NCBI RefSeq assembly: GCF_030316885.1
Contig: NZ_JASZYQ010000010.1
Span: forward strand, 62,001 to 126,000
Direction: 5' to 3'
Source: Variovorax jilinensis
Lineage (GTDB): Bacteria > Pseudomonadota > Gammaproteobacteria > Burkholderiales > Burkholderiaceae_C
Length of the DNA stretch: 64,000 nt
The notes beneath the pieces were generated by a model, which saw nothing but the letters and a program-made list of their open reading frames with translations, did not search any database and was not told the DNA's origin. The position numbers and the translations under genes are program-made. Positions 30,195-41,618 of this stretch are shown one piece after another (position 1 is the stretch's first letter; each line of letters starts with the position of its first letter).

Positions 30195-31910
30195 ATGGAC
30201 GCTTCGGCCTGGAGCCTGTTGGCCGGCTTCCTCGTCGCGCTGCTGGCGCTCGCACTGCCGCTCGGCCGCTTCCTTGCCGCGTTGTGCGACGGACGTCTGC
30301 CGCGCTGGATGCAGCGCGTCGAGGCACCGCTCTACCGGCTGTCCGGCACGTCGCCGGAAGCAGCGATGCCCTGGAAGCACTATGCGCTCGCCCTGCTCGC
30401 CTTCAACGCGATCGGCGCGATCGCGGTCTACGCGCTGCAGCGCCTGCAGGCATGGCTGCCGCTCAATCCCGCGGGCATGGGGCCGGTGTCGCCCGACTCG
30501 GCCTTCAACACCGCGGTGAGCTTTGTCTCCAACACGAACTGGCAAGGCTATGCGGGCGAGACCACGATGAGCCACCTGACCCAGATGCTGGGCCTGGGCG
30601 TGCAGAACTTCCTTTCGGCCGCCACCGGTATCGCGGTCGCCTTTGCGCTGAGCCGCGGCTTCGCGGCCAGACGCACCGACGGCCAGGGTCGGGTCGGCAA
30701 CTTCTGGGTCGACATCACGCGCATCACGCTCTGGCTGCTGCTGCCGCTCTCGTTCGCGCTGGCGCTCTTCTTCGTGAGCCAGGGCGTGATCCAGACCTTC
30801 GAGGCCTCGCACGCAGTGCAGACGATGGAGGGCGCAAGCCAGAGCCTCGCGATGGGGCCGGTCGCCTCGCAGGAAGCGATCAAGATGCTGGGCACCAACG
30901 GCGGCGGCTTCTTCAACGCCAATTCGGCACACCCCTACGAGAACCCGACCGCGCTCGCCAACTTCGTCCAGATGCTGGCGATCTTCCTGATCCCGGCGGC
31001 CCTGTGCCTGGCGTTCGGGCGCCTCGTCGGCGACCGCCGACAGGGCTGGGCACTGCTGGCCGCGATGACGACGATGTTCGTGGTGGCGGTCGCCGTGCTG
31101 CTGCCGGCCGAGCACGCCGGCAATCCGCTGCTCGCCGCGCTCGGCGCCGACCAGTCCGCCAGCGCGCTGCAGGCCGGCGGCAACATGGAAGGCAAGGAAG
31201 TGCGCTTCGGCATCGACGCCTCGGCGCTGTTCGCGGCGGTGACCACGGCCGCGTCCTGCGGCGCGGTCAACGCGATGCACGACGCGCTCACGCCGCTCGG
31301 CGGCATGGTGACGCTGGTGCTGATGCAGCTCGGCGAGGTGGTGTTCGGCGGCGTCGGCAGCGGCCTCTACGGCATGCTCGTCTTCGCGATCCTCGCGGTG
31401 TTCATCGCCGGCCTGATGATCGGCCGCACGCCGGAGTACCTGGGCAAGAAGATCGAGGTGCGCGAGATGAAGCTGACCTCGATCGCGATCCTGGTCACGC
31501 CGATCCTGGTGCTCGCGGGCACCGCCCTGGCGGTGGCCACGGGCGCCGGCACGGCCGGCATCGCCAACCCGGGCGCCCACGGCTTCTCCGAGATCCTCTA
31601 TGCACTGAGCTCGGCCGGCAACAACAACGGCAGCGCCTTTGCAGGGCTCTCGGCCAACACCCCGTTCTACAACGCCTTGCTGGGCCTGGCGATGTGGCTC
31701 GGCCGCTTCGGGGTCATCGTGGCGGTGCTGGCCATGGCCGGTTCCCTGGCGGCCAAGAAGCGGCTGCCCGAGACCGCGGGCACCCTGCCCACGCACGGCC
31801 CGCTGTTCGTGTTTCTGCTGATCGGCACGGTGCTGCTGGTCGGCCTGCTCAACTACGTGCCCGCGCTCGCGCTGGGCCCGGTGGTCGAGCACCTCATGCT
31901 CTGGAAGTAG
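30195..31910 (+). CDS. kdpA: KdpA, K+-channel-like subunit
   Basis: A 571-residue integral membrane subunit that selects and admits K+ for the P-type ATPase complex. The four selectivity-loop regions are visible: SNTNWQGYAGE, GTNGGGFFNANSAHPYENPT, TTAASCGAVNAMHDALTPLG and SSAGNNNGSAFAGL. Length is close to the usual 557-570. It starts with ATG immediately after kdpF and ends 4 bp before kdpB. KdpE in response to K+ limitation is the expected regulator. Confidence 0.97.
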   Translation: MDASAWSLLAGFLVALLALALPLGRFLAALCDGRLPRWMQRVEAPLYRLSGTSPEAAMPWKHYALALLAFNAIGAIAVYALQRLQAWLPLNPAGMGPVSPDSAFNTAVSFVSNTNWQGYAGETTMSHLTQMLGLGVQNFLSAATGIAVAFALSRGFAARRTDGQGRVGNFWVDITRITLWLLLPLSFALALFFVSQGVIQTFEASHAVQTMEGASQSLAMGPVASQEAIKMLGTNGGGFFNANSAHPYENPTALANFVQMLAIFLIPAALCLAFGRLVGDRRQGWALLAAMTTMFVVAVAVLLPAEHAGNPLLAALGADQSASALQAGGNMEGKEVRFGIDASALFAAVTTAASCGAVNAMHDALTPLGGMVTLVLMQLGEVVFGGVGSGLYGMLVFAILAVFIAGLMIGRTPEYLGKKIEVREMKLTSIAILVTPILVLAGTALAVATGAGTAGIANPGAHGFSEILYALSSAGNNNGSAFAGLSANTPFYNALLGLAMWLGRFGVIVAVLAMAGSLAAKKRLPETAGTLPTHGPLFVFLLIGTVLLVGLLNYVPALALGPVVEHLMLWK

Positions 31911-31914
31911 GCCC

Positions 31915-33990
<2,076 letters not shown>

Positions 33991-33999
33991 AAGATTTCC

Positions 34000-34593
34000 A
34001 TGGCTCCCACACCCATCCTTCGTCCGGCGCTGGCCGTCTTCGCCGCGCTCACGCTGGTCACCGGCGTGCTGTATCCGCTCGCCGTGACCGGCGCCGCGCA
34101 GGCGTTCTTTCCGGCGCAGGCGGCCGGCAGCCTCGTGCTGCGCGGGGGCACGGCGATCGGCTCGACGCTGATCGGGCAGGCGTTCAAGGACCCGGGCAAC
34201 TTCTGGGGCCGCCCCTCGGCCACCGCACCCGCGCCCTACAACGCGGCCGCCTCGGGAGGCGCCAACCAGGGTCCGTCGAATCCGGCGCTGGTCGACGCGG
34301 TGAAGGCGCGCATCGAGGCCCTGCGCGCCGCCGACCCGGGCAATACGGCGGCGGTGCCGATCGATCTCGTGACGACTTCGGCCAGTGGCCTGGACCCGCA
34401 CATCAGTCCGGCCGCAGCGCGCTACCAGGCGGCGCGCGTGGCGCTGGCGCGCGGCATGCCGGTCGCCGACGTGCAGCGGCTGGTGGATCTGCACACCGAG
34501 GGCGCACGCTGGCGCTGGCTCGGCGAGCCGCGCGTCAACGTGCTGGCGCTGAACCTCGCGCTCGAGGCCGCCGCCGCGGGCAAGGGCGGTTGA
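34000..34593 (+). CDS. kdpC: KdpC subunit of K+-transporting ATPase
   Basis: A 197-residue subunit with one N-terminal membrane helix (LAVFAALTLVTGVLYPLAVT) and a periplasmic domain containing the conserved GQAFKDPGNFWGRPSAT, SGLDPHISPAAARYQ and LVDLHTEGARWRWLGEPRVN motifs. It assists assembly and ATP affinity of KdpB. It follows kdpB by 9 bp, and the sensor gene kdpD begins 23 bp after it. Confidence 0.96.
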   Translation: MAPTPILRPALAVFAALTLVTGVLYPLAVTGAAQAFFPAQAAGSLVLRGGTAIGSTLIGQAFKDPGNFWGRPSATAPAPYNAAASGGANQGPSNPALVDAVKARIEALRAADPGNTAAVPIDLVTTSASGLDPHISPAAARYQAARVALARGMPVADVQRLVDLHTEGARWRWLGEPRVNVLALNLALEAAAAGKGG

Positions 34594-34616
34594 GCTAACC
34601 TGTCCGTCGCCCGCCC

Positions 34617-37355
34617 ATGAACGAAGCCTCACGTCCCGATCCCGATGCACTGATCGCGCAGCTGCGCGGCGAACAGGCCGCCGCTGGACGCGGCAGGCTG
34701 CGCATCTATTTCGGCGCCAGCGCGGGTGTCGGCAAGACCTGGGCCATGCTGAGCGCCGCACAGCGCGAACGCGCGACCGGGCGCGAGGTACTGGTCGGCG
34801 TGGCCGAGACGCACGGGCGCGCCGAGACCGCGGCGCTGCTCGCAGGGCTGGCGCAACTGGCGCCGCGGCAGCTGTCGCACCAGGAACGCACGCGGCCCGA
34901 GTTCGACCTCGATGCGGCTCTGGAGCGCCGGCCGGCACTGCTGCTTGTCGATGAACTCGCACACAGCAACGCACCCGGGTCGCGCCATGCCAAGCGCTGG
35001 CAGGACGTGCAGGAGCTGCTCGCGGCCGGCATCGACGTCTGGTCCGCGCTCAACGTCCAGCACCTCGAGAGCCTCAACGGCACCGTGGGCAGCATCACCG
35101 GCGTGCGCGTGCGCGAGACCGTCCCGGACTCCGTGCTCGACGAGGCCGACGAGGTGGTTCTGGTCGACGTCACACCCGACGAACTCGTCGCACGGCTCGC
35201 GGCCGGCAAGGTCTACCTACCCGACCAGGCCGCGCAGGCGGCGCGCAACTTCTTCCGCAAGGGCAACCTGATGGCGCTGCGCGAGATCGCGTTGCGCCGC
35301 ACGGCCGAACACGTGGAAGACGACATGCGGGGCTGGCGCATCGAACAGTCGGGCACGAGCCCCCTGCAGGCGTGGAACACCTCGGGCGCGATCCTGGCGT
35401 GTGTCGGTCCGCACGACGACGACGCCCAGACCGTGCGAACCGCGGCGCGGCTGGCAGGCCAGCTCAGCGTTCGCTGGCATGCGGCCTACGTCGAGACGCC
35501 GCGCCTGCAGCAGCTTGCCGCCAGCGAGCGCGACCGCATCCTCGCCACGCTCAAGCTCGCCGCACAGCTGGGTGCGGAAACCGCGGTGCTCACCGGCGCC
35601 GACATCGCGCAGCAACTGGCAGCGCAGGCGCAGCGACTCAACTGCGCCATGCTGGTGATCGGCCGGCCGAAGCCCGCTGCCGGCTGGCGTCGCGCCTGGC
35701 CTCGGGCGTCGATCGCACGCGCGCTGGCGCGGCAGGCGCCGGCAGTCGACATCGTGGAGGTCGGCCACGCCGCCAGCGCCCGGCAGCTGCCGCGCGAGCC
35801 GCTCGGCCACGGACGCTTCGGCGGCCGCGACGGCGCCATGGACGACGCGCAAGGCCTTGTGCGCGCCCGCTGGCCGGCCTACGCCTGGACGGTGGCCACC
35901 AGCGTGGGGGTCACGCTGCTCGCCTCCCCGCTCGCGGGCGTGCTGGAGCTGGCCAACATCGTGATGCTGTTCCTGCTCGGCGTGATTGTCGTCGCGCTGC
36001 GCCATGGCCGCGGGCCGGCGGCGTTCGCGGCCGCGCTGAACGTTGCAGCCTTCGACTACTTCTTCGTGCAGCCTCGGTTCTCCTTTGCCGTGAGCGACGT
36101 GCAATACCTGCTGACCTTCGTCGTGATGCTCGGGGTCGGGCTGCTGGTGGGGCAGCTCACGGCCGGCCTGCGCTTTGCCGTGCAGGTGTCGGCCAGTCGC
36201 GAGCGCCGCGCCCAGTCGCTGTTCGAACTCACGCGCGAGCTGTCGGCGGCGCTCGAGACCCGCCGCGTGGTCGAACTGGGCGCCGGTGCCGTGCAGGACC
36301 ACTTCGGTGGCCAGGCGCTGGTGCTGGTGGCCGACGCGAACGACCGGCTGGTGCAGCCGGCGACGGCACCACCAGGCTTCGATGCCAGCGTGGCGGACTG
36401 GGCCTTTCGGCAGGGCCAGCCGGCCGGCCTCGCCACCGCCACGCTGGCTGCGCAGTCGTGGCACTACATCCCGCTGCGGGCACCGATGCGGGTGCGCGGC
36501 GTGATGGCCCTGGAACCCGCGCGGCCGCGCTGGCTGCTCATCCCCGAGCAGGCGCAGCAGCTGGAGACGCTGGCCAGGCAGATCGCGATCGCGCTGGAGC
36601 GGGTGCACTACGTCGAGGTCGCGCAGACGGCGCTGGTCGAGATGGAGTCCGAGCGCCTGCGCAGCGCGCTGCTCGGCGCCATCTCGCACGACGTACGAAC
36701 GCCGCTCACCGCGCTGATCGCGCTGGCCGAATCGCTGCAGGCCCTGCCACCCGACCAGCACGGGGCCGCGGCGCAGGCGATCGTGGCGCAGGCGCGCGCG
36801 CTCAGCGCGCTGGTCGACAACCTGCTCGACATGGCGCGGCTCGAGAGCGGCGGCGGTGCGGTCAGCCTGCGGCGCGACTGGCAGTCCGTGGAAGAGGTGG
36901 TGGGAACGGCCATTCGCGCCGCGGCACCTGCGCTCGGCGGTGTCAGCGTGCAGACGGCGCTTGCCGCCGACCTTCCGCTGGTCGAATTCGACGCGGTACT
37001 GATCGAGCGCGTGCTGGTGAACCTGCTCGAGAACGCAGCCAAGTACGGCGCGCCGCCGATCGTGGTGAGCGCGCGCCCGACCGATGCGGCGCTGGTGCTC
37101 GCCGTGCGCGACCACGGCGCGGGGCTGCCGGCGGCATCGCGCGGCCATGAACAGGCGCTGTTCGACAAGTTCACGCGCGGCGATGCCGAGTCGCCGACGC
37201 CGGGCGTCGGGCTCGGCCTGGCGATCTGCAAGGCGATCGTCAGCGCCCATGGCGGCGAGATCGTCGCGGCCGATGCGACGGGCGGGGGCGCCGAGTTCAC
37301 CGTCACGCTGCCGCGGCGTGCACCGCCCGCCCTGCCGGCCTTCCCCGATACTTGA
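34617..37355 (+). CDS. kdpD: KdpD, K+-responsive sensor histidine kinase
   Basis: A 912-residue membrane sensor. The N-terminal KdpD domain (about 25-235) has Walker A FGASAGVGKT (33-41) and LLLVDELAHSNAPGSRHAK. A universal-stress-protein-like domain (about 255-375) follows, then four membrane helices of the DUF4118 region (about 420-520), a GAF-like region (about 535-665), HisKA with H691 in ISHDVRTPL, and an ATPase domain (NLLENAAKYG, DHGAGLP, GVGLGLAICKAI). It phosphorylates KdpE when K+ is scarce. It shares the operon with kdpFABC, and kdpE follows 3 bp after its stop. Confidence 0.96.
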   Translation: MNEASRPDPDALIAQLRGEQAAAGRGRLRIYFGASAGVGKTWAMLSAAQRERATGREVLVGVAETHGRAETAALLAGLAQLAPRQLSHQERTRPEFDLDAALERRPALLLVDELAHSNAPGSRHAKRWQDVQELLAAGIDVWSALNVQHLESLNGTVGSITGVRVRETVPDSVLDEADEVVLVDVTPDELVARLAAGKVYLPDQAAQAARNFFRKGNLMALREIALRRTAEHVEDDMRGWRIEQSGTSPLQAWNTSGAILACVGPHDDDAQTVRTAARLAGQLSVRWHAAYVETPRLQQLAASERDRILATLKLAAQLGAETAVLTGADIAQQLAAQAQRLNCAMLVIGRPKPAAGWRRAWPRASIARALARQAPAVDIVEVGHAASARQLPREPLGHGRFGGRDGAMDDAQGLVRARWPAYAWTVATSVGVTLLASPLAGVLELANIVMLFLLGVIVVALRHGRGPAAFAAALNVAAFDYFFVQPRFSFAVSDVQYLLTFVVMLGVGLLVGQLTAGLRFAVQVSASRERRAQSLFELTRELSAALETRRVVELGAGAVQDHFGGQALVLVADANDRLVQPATAPPGFDASVADWAFRQGQPAGLATATLAAQSWHYIPLRAPMRVRGVMALEPARPRWLLIPEQAQQLETLARQIAIALERVHYVEVAQTALVEMESERLRSALLGAISHDVRTPLTALIALAESLQALPPDQHGAAAQAIVAQARALSALVDNLLDMARLESGGGAVSLRRDWQSVEEVVGTAIRAAAPALGGVSVQTALAADLPLVEFDAVLIERVLVNLLENAAKYGAPPIVVSARPTDAALVLAVRDHGAGLPAASRGHEQALFDKFTRGDAESPTPGVGLGLAICKAIVSAHGGEIVAADATGGGAEFTVTLPRRAPPALPAFPDT

Positions 37356-37358
37356 GCC

Positions 37359-38045
37359 ATGCCGCAGCCGACCGCCATCGTGATCGAGGATGAGCCCCAG
37401 ATCCGTCGCTTCGTGCGCGGCGCGCTCGAGGCCGAGGGCTGGCAGGTGCACGAGGCCGCGAACCTGCGAGATGGCCTGGCCGCGGCCGGCACGCGCCAGC
37501 CCGACCTGCTGGTGCTCGACCTCGGCCTGCCCGACGGCGACGGCGTGACGCTGATCCGCGACGTGCGCGGCTGGTCCGGCGTGCCGATCATCGTGCTGTC
37601 GGCCCGCAGCGACGAATCAGACAAGATCGCAGCCCTCGACGCCGGTGCCGACGACTACCTGACCAAACCCTTCGGCACCGGCGAGCTGCTGGCGCGGGTG
37701 CGTGCCAATCTGCGTCGGCCGCGCGCGGGAAGTGGCGAGCCCGAGGCCGTGTTCCGCTTCGGCCAGGTCGAACTCGACCGCGCCGCGCGCGTGGTGCGTC
37801 GCGCCGGTGCCGAAGTCCATCTCACGCCGACCGAATACAGGCTGCTGTCGGTTCTTGCGGCCAACCCGGGCCGCGTGCTCACGCAGCGCCAGCTGCTGCG
37901 CGAGGTGTGGGGTCCCTCGCAGGCCGGGCAGAGCCACTACCTTCGCATCTACATGGGCCACCTGCGGCAGAAGCTGGAAGCCGATCCTGCCCAGCCCAGG
38001 CACCTGCTGACGGAAACGGCCGTCGGCTACCGGCTCGTGCCCTAG
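37359..38045 (+). CDS. kdpE: KdpE, response regulator of kdp operon
   Basis: A 228-residue OmpR/PhoB-type regulator. The receiver has D54 in LLVLDLGLPDGDG, the acidic pair in VIEDEPQ and the Lys in YLTKPFG. The C-terminal winged helix (about 132-226) includes HLTPTEYRLLSVLAANPGRV and VLTQRQLLREVWG. It activates kdp from the box at 29888. The stop is at 38043-38045; the 135 bases to the next gene hold no recognised feature. Confidence 0.96.
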   Translation: MPQPTAIVIEDEPQIRRFVRGALEAEGWQVHEAANLRDGLAAAGTRQPDLLVLDLGLPDGDGVTLIRDVRGWSGVPIIVLSARSDESDKIAALDAGADDYLTKPFGTGELLARVRANLRRPRAGSGEPEAVFRFGQVELDRAARVVRRAGAEVHLTPTEYRLLSVLAANPGRVLTQRQLLREVWGPSQAGQSHYLRIYMGHLRQKLEADPAQPRHLLTETAVGYRLVP

Positions 38046-38180
38046 CGGCGGCGCATCGGAGCGCCTGCCCCTCGGACGCGGTCTTGTCTTACACCGCAAG
38101 CGCACGGACCGCCGCAAGGTTTCAGCCCCGTTTTTTCAAACCGGCCGGTGCCTGGCCGTTGTCCAAAAGGAGCAGACCAG

Positions 38181-38543
38181 ATGAGCTACATCGACGGATT
38201 CGTGATTCCCGTGGCCTCGGGTGACCGTGAGCGCTACCGCGCCGCAGCGCAGAAGTTCCATGAGAAGTTCAAGGATTGCGGTGCCCTGCGACAGGTCGAG
38301 TGCTGGGGCGACGACGTGCCCGACGGCAAGCAGACCGATTTCAAGCGGGCCGTGGATGCCAGGCCCGGCGAGGTCGTGGTCTTCTCGTGGATCGAATGGC
38401 CGTCGAAGGAGGTCCGCGATGCCGCCAACAAGAAGATCATGGAAGACCCCGACATGAAGGACATGGACATGCCCTTCGACGGCAAGCGCATGATCTTCGG
38501 TGGCTTCGAGCCGATCTTCGACACCGCGAACAGGAAGGCATGA
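38181..38543 (+). CDS. DUF1428 family protein (YbaA-like)
   Basis: A 120-residue small cytoplasmic protein starting MSYIDGFVIPVASGDRERYR; the family is recognised by this N-terminus together with WGDDVPDGKQTDFKRAV and PFDGKRMIFGGFEPIFD. The fold is a ferredoxin-like dimer related to antibiotic-biosynthesis-monooxygenase-type proteins; no enzymatic function is established. AAGGAG lies upstream. Its stop overlaps the next start (ATGA), so it is coupled to the DUF899 gene. Confidence 0.9.
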   Translation: MSYIDGFVIPVASGDRERYRAAAQKFHEKFKDCGALRQVECWGDDVPDGKQTDFKRAVDARPGEVVVFSWIEWPSKEVRDAANKKIMEDPDMKDMDMPFDGKRMIFGGFEPIFDTANRKA

Positions 38544-39289
38544 AAGCGCGGCCTCCAGTGGCGGCCTCGATCGAGGCGTCCGGCCTGACGTCGTCACTCG
38601 TTTCATCGGCAGAGCTTGCAAAGCGGGCGAGCAAGCCCTACCCCAACGACAGCGACGCCTATCGGGAGGCCCGGACGGCCCTGCTCGAAAAGGAAATCGA
38701 CCTGCGCCGGCAGATCTGGCGCGTTGCCGAGCAGCGCCGCGCCCTGCCGCCCGGCGGCGAGGTGACCAAGCCCTATGAGTTCCTCGACAAGGACGGCAAG
38801 TCGCATGGCCTGGCGGACCTGTTCGGGCCACACGACACGCTGATCAGCTATTTCTGGATGTACGGCCCGGCGCGCGAGCGGCCCTGCCCCATGTGCACCA
38901 CATTTCTCGATGCGCTCGATGCAGCGAACCGCAGCCTCGGCCAGCGGGCAGCGGTCGCGGTGCTGGGACGCTCGCCGGTGTCGCGCCAGCTGGCCTTCGC
39001 GGTCGAACGCGGCTGGCGCTTTCTCGATTTCCACCAATGCGTCGGCGATGACTTTCCGACCGACTATCGCGGCCTGCACGCCGATGGCCAGGAATGGCCG
39101 CAACTCGACGTGTGGACCCGGCAGGGCGAGACCGTGCGCCACTTCTGGGGCGGCAGCGAGGCGGACGGCACCAACGATCCAGGCCAGGACGCGCGCAACG
39201 CGCCGGATCCCGAGGCGCTGTGGGCGATGCTCGACCTGACGCCGGGCGGACGCGGCACGAACTGGTATCCGAAGCTGTCGTACGGCTGA
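38540..39289 (+). CDS. DUF899 thioredoxin-like protein
   Basis: A 249-residue protein of the DUF899 family, a thioredoxin-fold group of unknown substrate. The core includes YEFLDKDGKSHGLADLFG, the YFWMYGPARERPCPMCTTFL block with a CPMC motif in the place of the thioredoxin CxxC, and TPGGRGTNWYPKLSYG at the end. No signal peptide is seen. It overlaps the DUF1428 gene by 4 bp. A redox role is suggested by the fold only. Confidence 0.85.
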   Translation: MKARPPVAASIEASGLTSSLVSSAELAKRASKPYPNDSDAYREARTALLEKEIDLRRQIWRVAEQRRALPPGGEVTKPYEFLDKDGKSHGLADLFGPHDTLISYFWMYGPARERPCPMCTTFLDALDAANRSLGQRAAVAVLGRSPVSRQLAFAVERGWRFLDFHQCVGDDFPTDYRGLHADGQEWPQLDVWTRQGETVRHFWGGSEADGTNDPGQDARNAPDPEALWAMLDLTPGGRGTNWYPKLSYG

Positions 39290-39325
39290 GCCGCGCGGCA
39301 GTCCGGGGCGCCATGACTCAGCCGG

Positions 39326-39349
39326 CCCCGGCTCCCCATTTGGCCGGGG
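39326..39349 (+). terminator. GC-rich hairpin after DUF899 gene
   Basis: CCCCGGC and GCCGGGG form a perfect 7-bp stem around a 10-base loop, 36 bp after the DUF899 stop and between two convergent genes. There is no T tract, so it may only assist termination. The rest of 39290-39455 shows no gene. Confidence 0.35.
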
Positions 39350-39455
39350 TCCGTGTCGCACACCGACTGCGAGAAGGTCCAGCGATGCCCGCCCGGTCCT
39401 CGCAGCTGTATTGGCGCTCGCCGAAGAGAGGCATCGAGCGACTCGCGAGCAGGGC

Positions 39456-39956
39456 TTACGGCTCGTCGCTAAGCAGCGCCATCGCATAGCTGTCCGCGTA
39501 TTCGCCGTCGACCCGGAAGGACCGTCGCTGGAGGCCTTCGACGACGAAGCCGAGGCGCTCGTAGAGCGCCTTCGCGTTGTGGTTGTCGGTTCGTACGGTG
39601 AGCTCGATGCGGCGGAGTCCGCTTGCCCACGCGGCCTCGATCGCCGCTCGCATCAGTGGCTCGCCGATGCCTCGCCGGCGCGCCGACGGCACCAGGCCGA
39701 TGCCGAGCGTGCCGACATGGGATCTCGCCTGACCATGCGTGGGCAGGACATCGCACCAGCCCACGACCTCGCCATCGAGCAGGGCGATGCGCTGGCACCA
39801 GCCGTTCGCGATGATCGACGCATAGAAGGCCCGGCATTCCTCTATCGACGGCGCTTCGGTGAAGGCGAGGTATCGCTTCTCCCGCGCCACCGAGTCGAGG
39901 GCACGCCGCAGGCCGTCGAAGTGCCGCGGTGCCAGGGCTTCGACCGACAGCCTCAT
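39456..39956 (-). CDS. GNAT-family N-acetyltransferase
   Basis: A 166-residue acetyltransferase. The acetyl-CoA binding motif A is LGIGLVPSARRRGIGEPLMR (R-R-x-G-x-G), followed by ELTVRTDNHNAKALYERLGF, the usual motif B region. It is similar in pattern to RimI/L-amino-acid acetyltransferase-like proteins, but no substrate can be named. It lies 9 bp downstream of the DHFR-like gene on the same strand; the two are probably co-transcribed. Confidence 0.87.
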   Translation of the reverse strand: MRLSVEALAPRHFDGLRRALDSVAREKRYLAFTEAPSIEECRAFYASIIANGWCQRIALLDGEVVGWCDVLPTHGQARSHVGTLGIGLVPSARRRGIGEPLMRAAIEAAWASGLRRIELTVRTDNHNAKALYERLGFVVEGLQRRSFRVDGEYADSYAMALLSDEP

Positions 39957-39965
39957 GCGAGGCCC

Positions 39966-40508
39966 CTAGGCGTTCGGCTTCGCGGTGGCCACCGAGTAGC
40001 TCAGTTCCGCGAACCCCGGCCCCACGAACTTCGCCTCGCTGAGCCGCAGCGACGGCGACACGATGCGTCGGGGCAGCAGCGGCTGGCCCGCACCCAGCGT
40101 GACCGATCCGACCTGGACGATGATCTCGTCCAGGAGGCCCGCGTCGTGGAACTGCCCGACCAGGTCGCCGCCACCGACCAGCCAGATGTTCTTCTCGCCC
40201 GCGGCGCGCTTCATCGCTTCGTGCACCGGCCTGACGTCGCCGCGAACGAAACGGATCTCGGCGCCTGCCATGCCGGCCAGTTCACGGTGGCTGAACACCC
40301 AGGCCGGCTGCGTGTACGGCCAGGTCGGCACGTGGCGCAGCATCCATTCGTAGGTCGACGCACCCATCGCGAGCGCGCCGACACCCTGGATGAACTGCGG
40401 ATAGCCGGTGTCGTTGATGTCGCCGAGCGGGAACAGCCATTCGAGCGAGTGGTCCTCGGTGGCGATGAAGCCGTCGAGGCTGCTGGCGGTGTAGTACTGG
40501 GTCTTCAT
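39966..40508 (-). CDS. Dihydrofolate reductase-like (RibD C-terminal family) protein
   Basis: A 180-residue NADPH-dependent reductase-like protein. It starts MKTQYYTASSLDGFIATEDH (the A-S-L-D-G-F-I motif of the YyaP/RibD-C group), with LAMGASTYEWML and the nucleotide motif IWLVGGGDLVGQFHDAGLLD. It is too divergent to be the housekeeping FolA. An ATG at 40508 preceded by a GAAGG-type site sets the start, although the frame stays open upstream into the Bug gene region. Substrate unknown. Confidence 0.85.
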   Translation of the reverse strand: MKTQYYTASSLDGFIATEDHSLEWLFPLGDINDTGYPQFIQGVGALAMGASTYEWMLRHVPTWPYTQPAWVFSHRELAGMAGAEIRFVRGDVRPVHEAMKRAAGEKNIWLVGGGDLVGQFHDAGLLDEIIVQVGSVTLGAGQPLLPRRIVSPSLRLSEAKFVGPGFAELSYSVATAKPNA

Positions 40509-40579
40509 GGGCTGCGCGCCTTCCGTCAAGTCGGAAGGCGGATGGTAGCCGCGCATGAAGGCGCCTGGACCGGCGCCGA

Positions 40580-41608
40580 CTAGCGGCTCCACCTTCGCAG
40601 CCCGAGCTCGGTCGCGAGCTTCGCGTACTGCGCGAGGCTCGTCGCCACGTAGGCCTCCAGCGCAGCGCCGGTGAGCGAGAACGGGTACAGCCGATGGCGC
40701 TCGCGCAAGGCGGGAAAGCCGGGCGCGGCCATGGCCTCGCGGAAGGCGTCGACCCAGGCCCGCAGCGCAGGCTCGGCCACCTCGGCGCTCATGTAGACGC
40801 CTCGCACTGTGGGCCACACCAGGTCGACCTGCTGCGACCGTGCCGTGGGAATGCCGGTGAGCCCTCCGCCCAGCGCGGATTCCGAGAGCACCGCGAGGAT
40901 GCGCACGGCTGCGCCCGCCGCGATCGCCTGCAGCGCCTCGGCCGCGTCGCCCGGAAACACGTCGACATGCTTGCCCTGCAGCGCGTTGAGCGCGTCGCCG
41001 CCCCCCTCGAAGGAGACGAAGCGCATCGACTTGGGATCGCGCCCGGCCGCTCGCAGAAGCAGCGCGGCCTTGACCCAGTCCTGGCTGCCGACCGTGCCGC
41101 CGGCGCCGAACACCACGCGCGAGGGCTCGCGACGCAGCGCCGCCATGATGTCCGCGAGCGAGCGGAAGGGCGAATCGCGGTGCACGGCGACCACGCCGTA
41201 GTCGGTGCCGAGCGCCGCGATCCAGCGCGCCGCCGACGCCGAGTGCGGACCGAAGCGCCCCTGCGCGATGTTGAGCAGCGAGCCGCTCGAGAACGCCACC
41301 AGCACCTCGGGTCCGCCGAGCCGCCCCGTGGCGATGCGGTCGAAGGCCACGGCGCCGATGCCGCCCGGCAGGAAGCTCTGCGCCAGCGGCGGTCGGCCCG
41401 GCCGCACCACCTGCAGGCTGTCGCGCGCCAGTGCGCAGGTCAGGTCGAAGCCCCCGCCGGCCTTGGCGGGGATCACGCACTCGGCTGCGGCGTTGCTGGG
41501 ATCGTCGCCGGCTGCGGCCCGCACCCGGGTTGCCACGCCAAGGCCGGGCAGCAGCACCAACGGCAGGGCCCGCAATGCATCACGACGCTTCGGCATGAAC
41601 TCGGGCAT
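40580..41608 (-). CDS. Bug/TctC-family binding protein linked to TctDE-like system
   Basis: A 342-residue exported receptor-like protein, divergent within the Bug family. The N-terminus carries KRRDALRALPLVLLPGLGVA, a twin-arginine-like or Sec signal, and the usual PSRPVxxVVPF opening is replaced by AAECVIPAKAGGGFDLTCAL. The central GAGGTVGSQDWVKAALLLRA and VSFEGGGDALNALQGKHVDV fit TctC proteins. It lies 10 bp downstream of a TctE-like kinase gene and is probably in its operon, the common tctD-tctE-tctC arrangement for tricarboxylate or related carboxylate sensing. ATG at 41596 is an alternative start. Confidence 0.8.
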   Translation of the reverse strand: MPEFMPKRRDALRALPLVLLPGLGVATRVRAAAGDDPSNAAAECVIPAKAGGGFDLTCALARDSLQVVRPGRPPLAQSFLPGGIGAVAFDRIATGRLGGPEVLVAFSSGSLLNIAQGRFGPHSASAARWIAALGTDYGVVAVHRDSPFRSLADIMAALRREPSRVVFGAGGTVGSQDWVKAALLLRAAGRDPKSMRFVSFEGGGDALNALQGKHVDVFPGDAAEALQAIAAGAAVRILAVLSESALGGGLTGIPTARSQQVDLVWPTVRGVYMSAEVAEPALRAWVDAFREAMAAPGFPALRERHRLYPFSLTGAALEAYVATSLAQYAKLATELGLRRWSR

Positions 41609-41618
41609 CGTTGCTGAC